Assembly (NCBI GenBank): GCA_937862885.1
Contig: CALMEE010000039.1
Coordinates: 51,123 to 115,122, forward strand
DNA length: 64,000 nt
Origin: an uncultured Planctomycetaceae bacterium
GTDB taxonomy: Bacteria; Planctomycetota; Planctomycetia; Pirellulales; Pirellulaceae
Reading direction: 5' to 3'
Below the pieces are notes generated by a model. It worked only from the letters and a program-made list of their open reading frames with translations. It was not told where the DNA came from and did no database searches. The position numbers were made by a program, and so were the translations under genes. Below, one piece after another: positions 36,067-46,800 of the stretch (the first letter of the stretch is position 1; the number at the start of each line of letters is the position of its first letter).

Positions 36067-36711
36067 AAAGACACGCCGCTCGACTGATTTTGCGAAGTGG
36101 CGCGTTGATATTCGGCAGCACTCTAGCGACAATCTAAAACCTGAATGTCATTCACCAGAGCAACGGATTGCATGGAATTCGTTGCTCGCCTTCGGCATCG
36201 ATGGTGGCAAAGCATCTAAACAGTTCACCCTTGCGGGTTGAAATCTGGGCTGACTTGTTGAATTTGCCATGAGTTTCGCGTCAGTCCGAACTGTTATCTC
36301 TCCTGAATCGAGAATCGCACGCCCTAGTGAAAAATGCACCTGAAAAATGCATGTCCTTTTAGCACATTTCTGAAAAATGCATGTCCTTTTAGTTCACGTG
36401 CTTTTAGCTCATTTCGCCAAAGCGTCAGCACTTAGTATGCTTGCGTACAGTTTGCGGCTTGATGTTTTGTACGTTGATTAAACTTTAGTATTCTAAGTCA
36501 TCGAATCACTCGCCGCATCGATCCAGCGTGGTCCACCAGTGGTCAGGCGGTGGGGTTGTGCAGTAGGTTGACATCTGTTCTTTGTGGGGTAGCCCAATCG
36601 CACTGCTGGCCATCACTTGCTCAGCAACGTTGGGAGAACAGCGAGGGCCGTAGGCAAAAGGCACCCAAAAGGGCTTCAAACATTTTTCAATTCAAATCGA
36701 CATGTGAAATC
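36067..36711. other. Gene-free stretch containing a 30-bp tandem duplication
   Basis: About 645 bases without a supported gene. The only structure is the direct repeat listed at 36340-36392. The frame running from 36550 into the phosphatase gene is upstream read-through with no start signal. Confidence 0.45.
36340..36392. repeat. Short direct repeat, 23 bp, period 30 bp
   Basis: The 23-base unit from 36340 to 36362 (ctgaaaaatgcatgtcctttt + ag) recurs exactly at 36370-36392. A partial copy (gtgaaaaatgcac) precedes it at about 36328, and 'cttttag' recurs once more just after. It looks like replication slippage; it also contains the palindrome ATGCAT. Confidence 0.8.
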
Positions 36712-37590
36712 ATGAATAGAAATTTCAGACGAACATTACTTCCATTGTTCGATCGGCTTGTAAGGGCAACCGCTTCATTAGTAATGGCCCTCGTTGCCTT
36801 GCCAGGGTTGCAAGCCGTTTCTCAAGAGTCACCACAAAACGTCGACAAAGATCGCCGCTTCAATGCTGTGGCATGGATGCAGAATGCCGCTGAATATAAA
36901 GTCATGACGACTCAAATCTACCGGCTTGCGATATTGCAGCTTGACAAAGGATTGGATGATCCGACGTGGACAGCCGATGAAGAGCAATGGGCTGCTGGAG
37001 ATTTTCACAGCAAGCAACCGGCGGTCATCCTCGACGTCGACGAAACGGTATTAGACAATTCAGCCTTCAATGCCCGGAATATTTTGGAACGGCAAAGGTT
37101 TACAGAAGAGTCCTGGAATGCATGGTGCCTAGAAGAGCGAGCTGAGTTGGTGCCTGGTGTCAAGGCGTTCATCGATGCAGCGCAAGCGCGAGACGTCAAA
37201 GTCTTCTACATTACGAATCGCGATGATATTGCACTTCAGGCTACGATCAATAATTTGCTTCGCCTTGGTTTGCCTGCGTGTGAAACAACGGTTTTGACTC
37301 GCAACGAAGAAGCTGGTCGAGGTGATGACAAACGATCTCGCCGCGCTATGGTTGCCAAAGAACATCGCATCGTGCTCCTCATCGGCGATTCGCTGAGCGA
37401 TATTTGTTATGGAATGGACACGAGAGATCAAGCGGAACGACAAAAGATTGCCTTAGAGAAACACGCATTGCTAGGTGAGGGCTGGGTTGTGTTGCCCAAC
37501 CCTGCCTATGGTGGATGGGAGCGTGCGTTACTTCCGGGTGCTAACGCATTAAACACGGCTCGTTCGACCATCGACGAAAATTCAAAATAG
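36712..37590 (+). CDS. HAD-superfamily acid phosphatase, e(P4)/class B/C type
   Basis: 292 residues. Signal peptide (ASLVMALVALPGLQA), then the catalytic motif ILDVDETVLDNSAFN (DxDxT), YITNRDD (motif II) and LLIGDSLSDICYG (acidic motif IV), the pattern of 5'-nucleotidase/acid phosphatase of the e(P4) family. Unlike Haemophilus e(P4), there is no lipobox Cys, so it is predicted soluble and exported. It would release phosphate from nucleotides outside the cytoplasm. The ATG at 36712 is chosen; upstream frame to 36550 has no signals. Confidence 0.9.
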   Translation: MNRNFRRTLLPLFDRLVRATASLVMALVALPGLQAVSQESPQNVDKDRRFNAVAWMQNAAEYKVMTTQIYRLAILQLDKGLDDPTWTADEEQWAAGDFHSKQPAVILDVDETVLDNSAFNARNILERQRFTEESWNAWCLEERAELVPGVKAFIDAAQARDVKVFYITNRDDIALQATINNLLRLGLPACETTVLTRNEEAGRGDDKRSRRAMVAKEHRIVLLIGDSLSDICYGMDTRDQAERQKIALEKHALLGEGWVVLPNPAYGGWERALLPGANALNTARSTIDENSK

Positions 37591-37632
37591 AAAGCCTGAG
37601 CCCAGGGCTGCTGCGCGTTCCGATCCGGAAAC

Positions 37633-38136
37633 TCATTCGTCAGGTCGAATTCTGCTCGCCTTTTTTTGGCTCGTCTTCTCCATTCGTTTTTGTTCAAAAA
37701 ATGTCGAAAGCAGGGTGCCGCACTCCTGGGCCAAGATTCCCCCGATAACCTGGGAACGATGGTTCAAACGCGTGTCATTGAGGATCTGGTACAACGAATG
37801 GACGGCACCACCTTTAAAATCGGTGGCTCCATAGACTACAAGAGGAATTCGAGCGTTAATAATAGCTCCAGCACACATCACGCACGGTTCCAGCGTTACA
37901 TACATCGTGCAATTCTCTAAGCGCCAATCTCCAACAGCCTGCGCCGCTTGAGTGATTGCGATGATTTCAGCGTGAGCCGTCGGATCTTTGAGAGTCTCTC
38001 GTTGATTGCCGGCGGCAGCGATAATCTTCTCGTTGTACGTAATCACGCAGCCAACCGGTACCTCATCATTCTCTAATGCTTCCATAGCCTGTTGCAGCGC
38101 CAGCTGCATACAGTATTGATGTGTCTTGATGTCCAT
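37633..38136 (-). CDS. tadA: tRNA-specific adenosine deaminase
   Basis: 167 residues. Zinc/catalytic motif TAHAEI (HAE) and the PCVMCAGA Cys pair, followed by the FKGGAVHSL and DTRLNHRSQVIGG blocks typical for TadA, distinguish it from free cytidine deaminases. It converts A34 to inosine in tRNA-Arg(ACG). The C-terminus is basic (QKRMEKTSQKKASRIR). Converges with the phosphatase gene. Confidence 0.93.
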   Translation of the reverse strand: MDIKTHQYCMQLALQQAMEALENDEVPVGCVITYNEKIIAAAGNQRETLKDPTAHAEIIAITQAAQAVGDWRLENCTMYVTLEPCVMCAGAIINARIPLVVYGATDFKGGAVHSLYQILNDTRLNHRSQVIGGILAQECGTLLSTFFEQKRMEKTSQKKASRIRPDE

Positions 38137-38636
38137 TTTTCGATTGCCGAAGTTGCATTCGGATTATTGAGTAATCAATGTCTGCTCGTCCCAGGTGTTC
38201 CAGTCGCTTCCAATTTTCGAATACTATTGTAACGGGAATATCTTGCTGGTATACAGTCGCGCGTTCCACAAGCGGCCCATCCCCTCTCGTTAAGTTCAGT
38301 CGCGTCCAAAACAGCCTAAAGCCAGTTGTCATTCATGTTACAGTGGAAGCAAACTGGTACACGTTCCTGATTCGCCTTGCCAATTCTTTGCGTGAACCTG
38401 CGGGCTGATATCGTGTCATGCCTGATGTGCCTTGTCACCGACTAATTTTGGGTAATGGCGGTAGTCAAAACTCCCTCAACTCCTCTGAACTCTAACAAGT
38501 CCCACAAGGACCAACCCTAAACCGAAGTCTTGACAAAGCTCTCGTACGTTCGTGAAAGTGTTTTTAAAAGGAAGGACGTGTACCATGCAAAACAGAAATG
38601 ACAACAAATTTGAAGACCGAGCCTTTTTTTGAAACG
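38137..38636. other. Region upstream of tadA and the SEC-C gene
   Basis: About 500 bases with no supported gene. A leftward 88-codon frame (38066-38332) overlaps the tadA start and has fairly regular codons, but no recognised family and no ribosome binding site; I leave it out. The candidate ribosome binding site AAGGAAGG (38571-38578) lies at the right end. Confidence 0.4.
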
Positions 38637-38804
38637 ATGAACAAACGTCGACGTGGATTCCCTTCCGAGAGGCAAGTCAAACGTGGCGAACGAATTGTTC
38701 ACGGCAACAAACTGCTTGAAGAAAAGCTGGGTAGAAACGACTTGTGTCCATGCGGCTCCGGCAAACGCTTTAAGAAATGTTGTCTAAACAAGGGACGATT
38801 TTGA
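38637..38804 (+). CDS. Small SEC-C zinc-binding protein
   Basis: 55 residues from the ATG at 38637 (68 if the in-frame ATG at 38598 is used). The C-terminal motif [18 protein letters not shown] is a complete SEC-C zinc site (C-x-C-x8-C-C), as found at the end of SecA and in many stand-alone proteins. The front [17 protein letters not shown] is basic. The start is puzzling: the good ribosome binding site serves an ATG at 38585 in another frame (see findings). Followed by a strong terminator. Function unknown; possibly binds ribosome or SecB-like partners. Confidence 0.75.
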   Translation: MNKRRRGFPSERQVKRGERIVHGNKLLEEKLGRNDLCPCGSGKRFKKCCLNKGRF

Positions 38805-38888
38805 TGGCGTCAACCGCGATCACTATTTTTAGGGAATAGGAAATTCTGACGAACACAACCGCCACAAAGTAAGCGATTTGTCGCTTGA

Positions 38889-38916
38889 CGGGGAGCAAAT
38901 TTTCTCCCCGTTTTTT
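38889..38916 (+). terminator. Rho-independent terminator of the SEC-C gene
   Basis: CGGGGAG (38889-38895), an 8-base loop, CTCCCCG (38904-38910), then TTTTTT. A perfect 7-bp G+C-rich stem with a U-run, 85 bases after the stop codon. It confirms that transcription runs rightward here. Confidence 0.9.
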
Positions 38917-39115
38917 ACACTCTGACGCACAATCTTCATTACCGCGCGTGCAATCAGGGGTCAACATTCCGGGTACATGTTTGATCATTCGCATTCCGTT
39001 TCGAGTACGAATACCGCGCCAGAATGGAACACGAGTACGAAAGGAACCGTATTCCAAAGTAGTTTATCCCTCATCCTTGACGGGCGTTTGGCGAGAACTC
39101 GAATATCCGGCCACC

Positions 39116-40216
39116 TCACTTTGGCTGAAAACGAACGCAACGGTGTCGCTTACCGAAGTAATTCAAGTTCCCGATAAGTATCCGGGCAATTTCAGAAACT
39201 CCCAACGACTTCTTGAAAATCTTGAAATTGGATTTGTTGTAGCCAACCAATTCGACGTAGCCACGACCAAGCACTGATCGACTATCAAAATGTCCCGTGA
39301 CATCAACCGCACCTTCCCAATACACGATTCCTGTCGAGCCATCCGTATCAAGTTCTTGGCAGGGCAAACAGGCCGCTATTCTGAACTCGGCATTCCAGCG
39401 GGGAAATTGCAAATCCCAGGCAATCGGGTATTCGGTCTTTGTTTCGGGACTGGTCCAAAATCGCGAAGGAATGATCTTACATGATGAAGCTGGAATAGTT
39501 TCCACAGTTCCATGAGCATCGATGAGCGTTACAACTTGATGGCCATCGAGTTGCCCCTGTTTGCCACGGACTAAGTACATCATGATTTCACGGTTGTCGT
39601 CCAGTTGCAATGAGAACCAGTCCCAGCCGACTAAACCCGGACCAAAATCGCATAATCCATACTCGCTATCCATCCAAGCGTTTCCTGCGACGTCGTAACG
39701 CTTGCCTTGAATGGTCAAACACCCTTCGGCACGAATTCTCGTGTAGGACACGTGATGGGCAGCTTGGCCGTCAACGCGATGAATACGACCCCCATTTCCG
39801 TGGCGAACTAATGGCTTCTCTGGACTCAGATCAAGCGACAGTTTATGTGAGCCTGATTCGGCATGAACTTGATGCTTCTCAGCATTGATACGAATGTACC
39901 AGGATCGAAGTCGCAATTCCTGCTCAAGTTGATTGCCGCGAGTGCGCTTTCCGTTCCAAATCGATCGTTGCTGGGCATAGAAGAACTGCGCATTTTCGAA
40001 ATCCGCAATCGAGAAATGCGAAAACTTAAACAGCCTACTAATCAGGCTAACGGGAATTCGTCCGAAAAAACGAACGTCGTTGGGTCTGCGATGAAAGAAG
40101 GCTAGATGGAAACCAAATCGTCGACTTCCGGATGTCAAATGACCACTGTAATACCACCACTGAGTCTGTGACGATTCTTGAACGCAAAGCTCAGTTGCGA
40201 TATTTTTGTTCGACAT
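39116..40216 (-). CDS. CrtC-like lipocalin-domain protein (carotenoid 1,2-hydratase/AttH family)
   Basis: 366 residues. The opening WWYYSGHLTSGSRRFGFHLAFF and the later AWMDSEYG, VGWDWFSLQLDDNREIMMY and FPRWNAEFRIAACLPCQEL blocks are those of the CrtC/AttH double-lipocalin fold (PF07143 type). CrtC adds water to neurosporene-type carotenoids, but many relatives act on unknown lipids, and no carotenoid genes are near. GAGAG precedes the ATG. Single gene. Confidence 0.82.
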   Translation of the reverse strand: MSNKNIATELCVQESSQTQWWYYSGHLTSGSRRFGFHLAFFHRRPNDVRFFGRIPVSLISRLFKFSHFSIADFENAQFFYAQQRSIWNGKRTRGNQLEQELRLRSWYIRINAEKHQVHAESGSHKLSLDLSPEKPLVRHGNGGRIHRVDGQAAHHVSYTRIRAEGCLTIQGKRYDVAGNAWMDSEYGLCDFGPGLVGWDWFSLQLDDNREIMMYLVRGKQGQLDGHQVVTLIDAHGTVETIPASSCKIIPSRFWTSPETKTEYPIAWDLQFPRWNAEFRIAACLPCQELDTDGSTGIVYWEGAVDVTGHFDSRSVLGRGYVELVGYNKSNFKIFKKSLGVSEIARILIGNLNYFGKRHRCVRFQPK

Positions 40217-40399
40217 AGGCTCTCTGAAGACATTGGATTATTACCTAGTGAATTTACCATGTCGACGGATAACTGCAAGTCGATAATTAGCGGGCCGCGC
40301 ACGGACCTTAATCGTGAACCCGGCATGCAGAGCACAACTGACCGCTTGGGGGGTTGTTGCTAGTACTTGAACCGTGTGCAGTCCGCCAAGAACTTTGGG

Positions 40400-42121
40400 C
40401 TATTTCGCATTCGGGTGGCAGTAACAACTGGCGGCGGGCGAAACGTCTGCGCGCGCCCAGGCCTGTTGTACTTGAGCCGATAGCGCGTCAGCCTCTTCCT
40501 GTTTTCCCTGAAGCTGCAATGCCTGTTGCAGGCCAAGTAAAGCCCATGCGTTATTGGGATTCCGAACGAGATCGGCGCGGTACACCAGCTCGGCCTCGTT
40601 CGGATGTTTGCCGGCCAGCAACAAAGCACCGAGCGCGTGTCGCACTGGTTGCATCCATCCCGGTGGCTCATCGTATGCCAACTTATCTTCGAGCTCAACG
40701 CCTTCACGCAGATGTGCGTATGCCGTCGCATGATCGCCCGCATGAAAAGCCAACTCACCTTGGGCCATACACTTAGCGATCGCAATCAAATCTGCTGCTG
40801 AGTTGTTACCCATTGTCCACGTCTCATCCAGTTGTTCGCTTGTTTGCAGCATCAGTTCCAACTCATGTTTTGCGGTTTCGATTTCGCCCATATTGGCAAA
40901 CGCAATGCTTCGAGCGTAGTGGCGCAGCGCGCGGCTGAGCAGTCTCCATTCGTCAGGTTCTGGCTCAAGCAAAATCTCGTTCCATTTACCAAATCGAATC
41001 ATGACATGAATGGCGGTCGGCATGAATCCATCAACCATTTGGACGTAATCTCTGAGGAACGAAGCTGGAATATCTTGTTCGATCTTACGCGCAGCCGCAA
41101 GTGCCATCTCGAACCGCCCTTCCATCATCGAGGCATACGCCAAAAAATGAACGTTGTGGATAAAATACAGGCTATAGAAATCGGGCGCTGGTGCTTGCGC
41201 GAAATACGCTTCGTCGGCCTTGATTGCCTGCTCGTTGGCAGAGGCTGCATCAGCGTAGCGGCCGACGCGTACGAAAATATGTGATGGCATATGTACTAAG
41301 TGCCCTGAACCGGGAACAAGGTTCTGTAGACGTTCCGCAGCCGCGAGACCGAGTTCCGGCCAGGGCGACGCTTCGATTGCATGAATGTAAAAGTGGTTGG
41401 CACCGGGATGATGGGGATTCACACGCAATGTCTTTTCTAAAACGGCCGCGATTTCCAGGGCGCGCCCTTTTGGTTTTCCTTCACCTGTCCATAGATCCCA
41501 AGGTTGTAAGTTCATCAGCGATTCGGCAAACAGAGCTCCCACGTCTGCATCATCTGGAAATTGGTGCCAAGCGCGCTCCATCGCAGTTGCATAATTCTGA
41601 TCAAGGTGTGAACGATCTTCAGGGGCTGGCCACTCGTAACGTTCAACTACGGCTTCAACCAAAGCACGTTCGACAGGTGTTTCATCATCGAGAGAAGCGA
41701 GCGCTTTCGTAGCGGCGACATAGGCGAGTTCGCTTTGTTCCTGCGACATTTCTGGTTTGTTGATGTGCAGACCTCGTGCATAAGCAATTCCCCACCATGC
41801 CATCGCGCAGGAAGGGTCAATTTCCGCCGCCCTTTCGAAAGAACGAATCGCTTCATCGTGGTTGAAACCGTACAACAATTGAATTCCCTGATCGAACCAT
41901 TGTTGGGCCTGATGAGAGTGAGTCGTCACTGTGCGTCGATAACCGTCGAAGCCAGGGAACAATTTGGGTCCGTCAGTTATTTCGTCCTTCGGCCGTTGGA
42001 CTTCTGCGGCGTGTTCTGAAGTCGTCGTGTCTTGTTGACCAGCACATGGTTTGCACACTAAAGAAGTTGCCAACACGGCGATACTCCAAACGATTTTCGG
42101 CAACATAAAATGGGCATTCAT
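40400..42121 (-). CDS. Secreted TPR repeat protein
   Basis: 573 residues. Signal peptide IVWSIAVLATSLVCKPCAG then a long array of helical TPR units (HDEAIRSFERAAEIDPSCAMAWWGIAYARG is the clearest; NEAELVYRADLVRNPNNAWALLGLQQAL near the end). The family 'tetratricopeptide, CHAT-like front' is common in planctomycetes and probably a protein-protein scaffold. The ATG at 42121 has AGGA eight bases upstream; the frame runs further to 42337 but overlaps the next gene and lacks signals. Confidence 0.78.
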   Translation of the reverse strand: MNAHFMLPKIVWSIAVLATSLVCKPCAGQQDTTTSEHAAEVQRPKDEITDGPKLFPGFDGYRRTVTTHSHQAQQWFDQGIQLLYGFNHDEAIRSFERAAEIDPSCAMAWWGIAYARGLHINKPEMSQEQSELAYVAATKALASLDDETPVERALVEAVVERYEWPAPEDRSHLDQNYATAMERAWHQFPDDADVGALFAESLMNLQPWDLWTGEGKPKGRALEIAAVLEKTLRVNPHHPGANHFYIHAIEASPWPELGLAAAERLQNLVPGSGHLVHMPSHIFVRVGRYADAASANEQAIKADEAYFAQAPAPDFYSLYFIHNVHFLAYASMMEGRFEMALAAARKIEQDIPASFLRDYVQMVDGFMPTAIHVMIRFGKWNEILLEPEPDEWRLLSRALRHYARSIAFANMGEIETAKHELELMLQTSEQLDETWTMGNNSAADLIAIAKCMAQGELAFHAGDHATAYAHLREGVELEDKLAYDEPPGWMQPVRHALGALLLAGKHPNEAELVYRADLVRNPNNAWALLGLQQALQLQGKQEEADALSAQVQQAWARADVSPAASCYCHPNAK

Positions 42122-42333
42122 TCGATATTCCTGGTTGAGGTCAATTGCGTAAAAACATTCCACCACGACAACAGGAGCAAAATCATCGTTTGCTTCCGGC
42201 GTAGGACGTCGATCTGTTGCTGTCAGGATCATCACGCCAATTGCCAAGTAGCGCATTGGCATAATTCGTGAGAGATCACACGTTATTTCGGTACTCGCCT
42301 GTGTGACAACCCGTGCTCCGCAAATTGTGCATG

Positions 42334-42819
42334 TCAATCTTCTAGCAACAAATCAACGACTACACAATCATCAACCACGGAGAGTTGCTGACTCTGTCCA
42401 ATCCTGCTTTGTGATAACTCTTTTGCTAAATAATCTAAGATCGCTTGGCGAACCGTTGCGTCGTCGGGTAATCGAATTGATAAGGAAAACGGGAGTTCAG
42501 ACTGTTCTACCAATACACTTTCGGCCCCGAGTTCGTACAATCGCTTGATCAAATCGGTCCGGACGTGTAAACGTTGGCTGTATTGTATACCCGAAATTGG
42601 CTTGGAATCGCCCAGTTCCAACTTGAGTCGCCAGGCATCGGGACTATTTTCTTCAAGAGAAGGCCCAGAATTGGAATCGGCGATTGAATTTGTTTCTCGC
42701 TTGAAATCGCCAACAACAACATGATCGATCGTAAGCAAACTGGACGCCAAGACTAGCAAGGTCATGATGCAGATCGCACAAAGCAATACCAGAATTGCCG
42801 TTAACCGTTGCGTATGCAT
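42334..42819 (-). CDS. Membrane-anchored protein of unknown function
   Basis: 161 residues. One N-terminal membrane helix (LTAILVLLCAICIMTLLVLASSLL, about 6-29), then a Ser/Asp-rich linker and an alpha/beta C-terminal half (YSQRLHVRTDLIKRLYELG, LPFSLSIRLPDDATVRQAIL). No family recognised. GGAGAG lies 7 bases before the ATG at 42819; the longer frame to 43179 would run across the divergent promoter region. Same strand as the TPR gene, 212 bases away. Confidence 0.65.
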   Translation of the reverse strand: MHTQRLTAILVLLCAICIMTLLVLASSLLTIDHVVVGDFKRETNSIADSNSGPSLEENSPDAWRLKLELGDSKPISGIQYSQRLHVRTDLIKRLYELGAESVLVEQSELPFSLSIRLPDDATVRQAILDYLAKELSQSRIGQSQQLSVVDDCVVVDLLLED

Positions 42820-43205
42820 CTTACGTCTCTCCTTGAAAAAACACCAGAGCAGGAATTTGTGGCTCCCATTTTCATGAATTACTGCGCAGCTGACGCGACC
42901 AGCACCGAAAATCTGATAAAATGTTGGGAAATTGATGAAGGTGTTGAAACACGTGATCAAGAATCCATTATGGGATCGACTTGGCTTATTCGCCGTTGGA
43001 AATAGGCTTCCAATCAAATATTGACAATTGAAATTGGCTTGTGGGTCCTTGCACTGCAACCGTTTGACAAGGCAGATTCGATTGGCAAGACGACTTGGGC
43101 CGCAAAAATAGATTGCGGTATGCCTGCGAAATGGATTGCTCAACGAGAACAGCGACATTAAAAATAGTTGTCCCGGCACGCATATTGTTTCGAAACACGA
43201 ATGCT
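42820..43205. other. Divergent promoter region
   Basis: About 390 bases between the leftward membrane protein and the rightward ECF sigma factor. It must hold both promoters. If the ECF factor is autoregulated, its target -35/-10 pair would be here, but I cannot assign it from one copy. Confidence 0.35.
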
Positions 43206-43832
43206 ATGAACCAACGAACGGAACTGCTAAGTCAACAATTGGCGGCCGGTGAAACTGGGGTGCTTGGTGAGTTGCTGCAGCAAGTGCGCGAACGATTGCT
43301 GCGAATTATCGATTATCGCTTGGATAGTCGATTGCAGGGGCGGCTGGATCCTGAAGACGTGTTTCAGGAATTGTGCATTGATGCGGCCCGACGTCTTGGT
43401 GAATATCAGCGGACTGCACAGCAACTGCCCGCCTTTGTCTGGTTGCGATTTCTGGCGGTGCAAAAGACAATCGAATTGAACCGCAAACACGTTGGAGTAG
43501 CTGCACGATCCATCGAACGCGAGATTTCTCTGCATCATTCGCCAACGGCGGTCAATTCTACAGTAGAACTTGCCAATCGTTTGATGGGGCGTGAACCGAC
43601 ACCGAGTGAAGTGACTCGGCGCAACGAACTTGCTGAAGTGTTGAGCGCGGCCTTGCAACAACTTGATGCCATTGACCGGGAAATACTCGAATTGAGGCAT
43701 TATGAGCAATTGTCTAACGAAGAAGCGGCGAATGTGTTAGGAATCAGCTCATCGGCTTGTAGTAACCGTTACGTCCGAGCGCTAAAACGTCTGAAATCGG
43801 AAGTCCATAAAACATTTGGTCAATCGTCATGA
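43206..43832 (+). CDS. ECF-type RNA polymerase sigma factor, linked to a kinase
   Basis: 208 residues. Region 2 (LLRIIDYRLDSRLQGRLDPEDVFQELCI has the ECF sigma2 shape; 'DPEDVFQE' is typical of planctomycete ECF groups) and region 4 (LDAIDREILELRHYEQLSNEE, then AANVLGISSSACSNRYVRAL). The linker holds LHHSPTAVN. Its last codons overlap the start of the kinase gene (ATGA), so the two are made together. The family pattern (ECF with a Ser/Thr kinase) suggests kinase control of sigma instead of a membrane anti-sigma. Confidence 0.88.
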   Translation: MNQRTELLSQQLAAGETGVLGELLQQVRERLLRIIDYRLDSRLQGRLDPEDVFQELCIDAARRLGEYQRTAQQLPAFVWLRFLAVQKTIELNRKHVGVAARSIEREISLHHSPTAVNSTVELANRLMGREPTPSEVTRRNELAEVLSAALQQLDAIDREILELRHYEQLSNEEAANVLGISSSACSNRYVRALKRLKSEVHKTFGQSS

Positions 43833-46800
43833 GCAGCGTAGGACATATCGTCGAAGCGTTTTTGGATAGCGTCCGTTCGGGTCATCCACCCAATATTGAC
43901 GAGTTTTGTCGCCAATTTCCTGAAGTAGCTGAAGAACTGAGAGACCTATTGCCAACGGTATTATTATTTGAAAACGCCACCCAACCGGCGTTACCGTCTT
44001 CGCTGGTTTCGCACCGAGCGCTCCCCAAACAAATTGGGCACTATGAAATCTTGCGCGAAATCGGATTTGGCGGCATGGGTATCGTTTACGAAGCACGGCA
44101 TCGGGAATTGGACCGCCGTGTTGCTCTCAAAGTACTTACGTCGAACTCGATCACCAATGCATCACATCGCGAACGTTTCCAAAGAGAAATTCGTTTAGCT
44201 AGTAACCTGCATCACACGAATATCGTACCTGTGTTTGAGACGGGCATGCATGAAGGTGATCCCTTTTTCACGATGCAATTCATTGATGGACAGAGCTTTG
44301 AGCATTGGTACACCAATGGGAACATTGAAATAGGGCCAAATCATTTTCGTAAAGCTGCCGAAATGATTCGCGTCGTCGCGGGGGCATTGCATCATGCACA
44401 TAGCCAAGGTGTATTGCATCGCGACATCAAACCCTCAAATTTGCTGATTGGCAATAACGGTGTCGTTTGGATTACTGATTTCGGTCTGGCTCGTCAAGCG
44501 GAAGATGGCGTCACACGCACCGGTGATATTGTCGGAACGCTTCGTTACATCGCACCTGAGCGGTTTTCCTCGGTCGCAGATGCGCGCAGTGACGTTTATA
44601 GCTTGGGCTTGACACTGTATGAGCTGTGCACCTTGCGGCCGGCATTCTCGGAAACTGATCCAGCTCGCATGTACCGCGCAATCCTGGAAACAAATCCACC
44701 GAAGCCATCCAGCATCGTCCACAAGTTCCCACGGGATTTGGACACGATCATCTTGCGAGCCATCGAAAAGGACCCGCAGCGGCGTTACCCCACAGCTGCT
44801 GCATTGGCCGAAGACTTGCGTTTGTGGCTTGACGACCAACCGATTCGGTCTAGACCAGTGTCCTTGATGGAACAGGGATGGCGTTGGACACGGCGGAACC
44901 CTGTGGTCGCTACGCTCGTGCTCACAGTAGCCTGCATGCTTTTCGCCTTGGTGTGCGTATTATCTTTTGCCGCGCATCGGCGCGGACAGATTATCGCGCA
45001 GTTGAACCAAGCCAACATAATTGGACAACAGCGCTTGTATGATTCGTATCTGGGTCGAGCTCAAGCTAGTCGTTGGAGTGGCCGACCTGGTCAAAATTTT
45101 CTGGCGATGGAATCAATTGCTCAGGCGGCACGGTTGGTTAACATTCTGTACGCTGATCCAGCCTCACGCGAAGACCAACGATGGAACTTGAGAAACGAGG
45201 CAATCGCCGCCATGGTCTTGGCGGACGTCTCACCCCTAAATCGTTGGCAGGATGCAACTGATGAACGCATTGTCGTGACATTTGATGACAAGTTTGAACG
45301 CTACGCGAAAGCTGATTCTCTAGGTAATATTTATTTGCATGCTGTGGCTGATGACGCAGAGATCGGTCGCATTGCAGGGGATGGGTCGACATGTTGGGAG
45401 TTGCGATTGTCGCCGGAAGCGAGTCACGTTATAGGAATGTTCCACCCAAATCCACAGTCCTCGACCGGTGCATTCCTTCGTGTTTGGGATTGTGCCGAGC
45501 GACGTGAGACGCTGCGCACCGAGCCTTTTTCTCGACCCATAATCTATGATTGGCATTGTCCTTCAGGCAGGTTGGCCGTGGCGGACCTACACCATAATCT
45601 ACTGGTTTTTGATTTTGTTTCTGGGGAGTTGATCAACAAAGTGCCTGGGACCGATCGCCTCGTTGCGATTTGCTTTTTGGACGAGAACAATCTGGCATTA
45701 GCGCGCGACGGAAGGAGGGAAATTGAAGTTTTCAGTCTCGATACTATGGAAACGACACGGACATTCTCAGTAGAGGAAGATATCGCTTCGTTGGCTTGGT
45801 CGCCCAAATCCCAGAGACTTGCTGCCGGAACCACACTTAATGGATACATTTATTTGTGGAATCTTGCCCAGCCGTTCGCATCGGCAGTGCGACTTCGTGG
45901 ACATAGCGGACGGGCCAATCGCTTGTACTTCACGCATGATGGAAAAGTGTTGGCGTCAAACTCTTGGGACTCCACGGTTCGCTTGTGGGATGTTTTGAGT
46001 GCCCGCGAAATCATGAGAGTGAATGCTCTAACGATTGCCCACCCTGGCTTCGGTCGCCGAGATCGGGCTCTAGCATTTACTGGACCGGCGAATCAATTCA
46101 GTCTGTGGAATGTGACGTATGACGGTCCTCTGCGTTGCTTGCCTCGCACTGCGCCCGAAGTCTTCGAATGGGCAATTGTCTACCACCCGAAAGACGATCA
46201 CTTGTTGGCAGTGGCGACAGCTGAAGGTATTCGGTTTTGGGATTGTCGCTTGGGCGAAACCATCGGCACGATCGATATTGGCCTAGTCAGGTCAATTGAC
46301 TTTTCAGCCGATGGAAAGTTTGTGTTTGCTGGAGGGGACCGAGGTGTTACGAAATGTGAACTTGCCTGGCCAGCTGAAGATGAACGGTCGCCTCTATCCG
46401 CAACGTCTATCGAAACACTGTACAACGAACCCGTTTATCGCTCACATCTATCTAGGAATGGCGGTCGAATCGTCTTTTTTGCGGAAAGATCAAGGTCAGC
46501 CCAAGTTATCGATCTGAGCACGGGTCAGGTCGTTACCAAAACTGGCGAGCACCGAAATCTTGATCGCGCCGTGATTAGCCCGGATGGACGCTGGATTGTC
46601 ACGTCGACATGGGGAGGTTCGGGATTGAAGGTATGGGACGCAGATACTGGGGATTTGGTTAGCGACTTGCACTCGCGGATTGGCAGCGCCACAATCGCTT
46701 TTAGCCCCACGGGCACTTGGCTGGCGGTTACCGATGGTCAACGACAATGTCTGTGGCGCGTAGATGGATGGGACCTTGTCCACGAGTGGACGCGTGAAGA

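Noticed and set aside
38066..38332. Leftward 88-codon frame before tadA
   Set aside because: Overlaps the start of tadA in another frame and matches nothing I know; its codons are regular enough to recheck but not to call.
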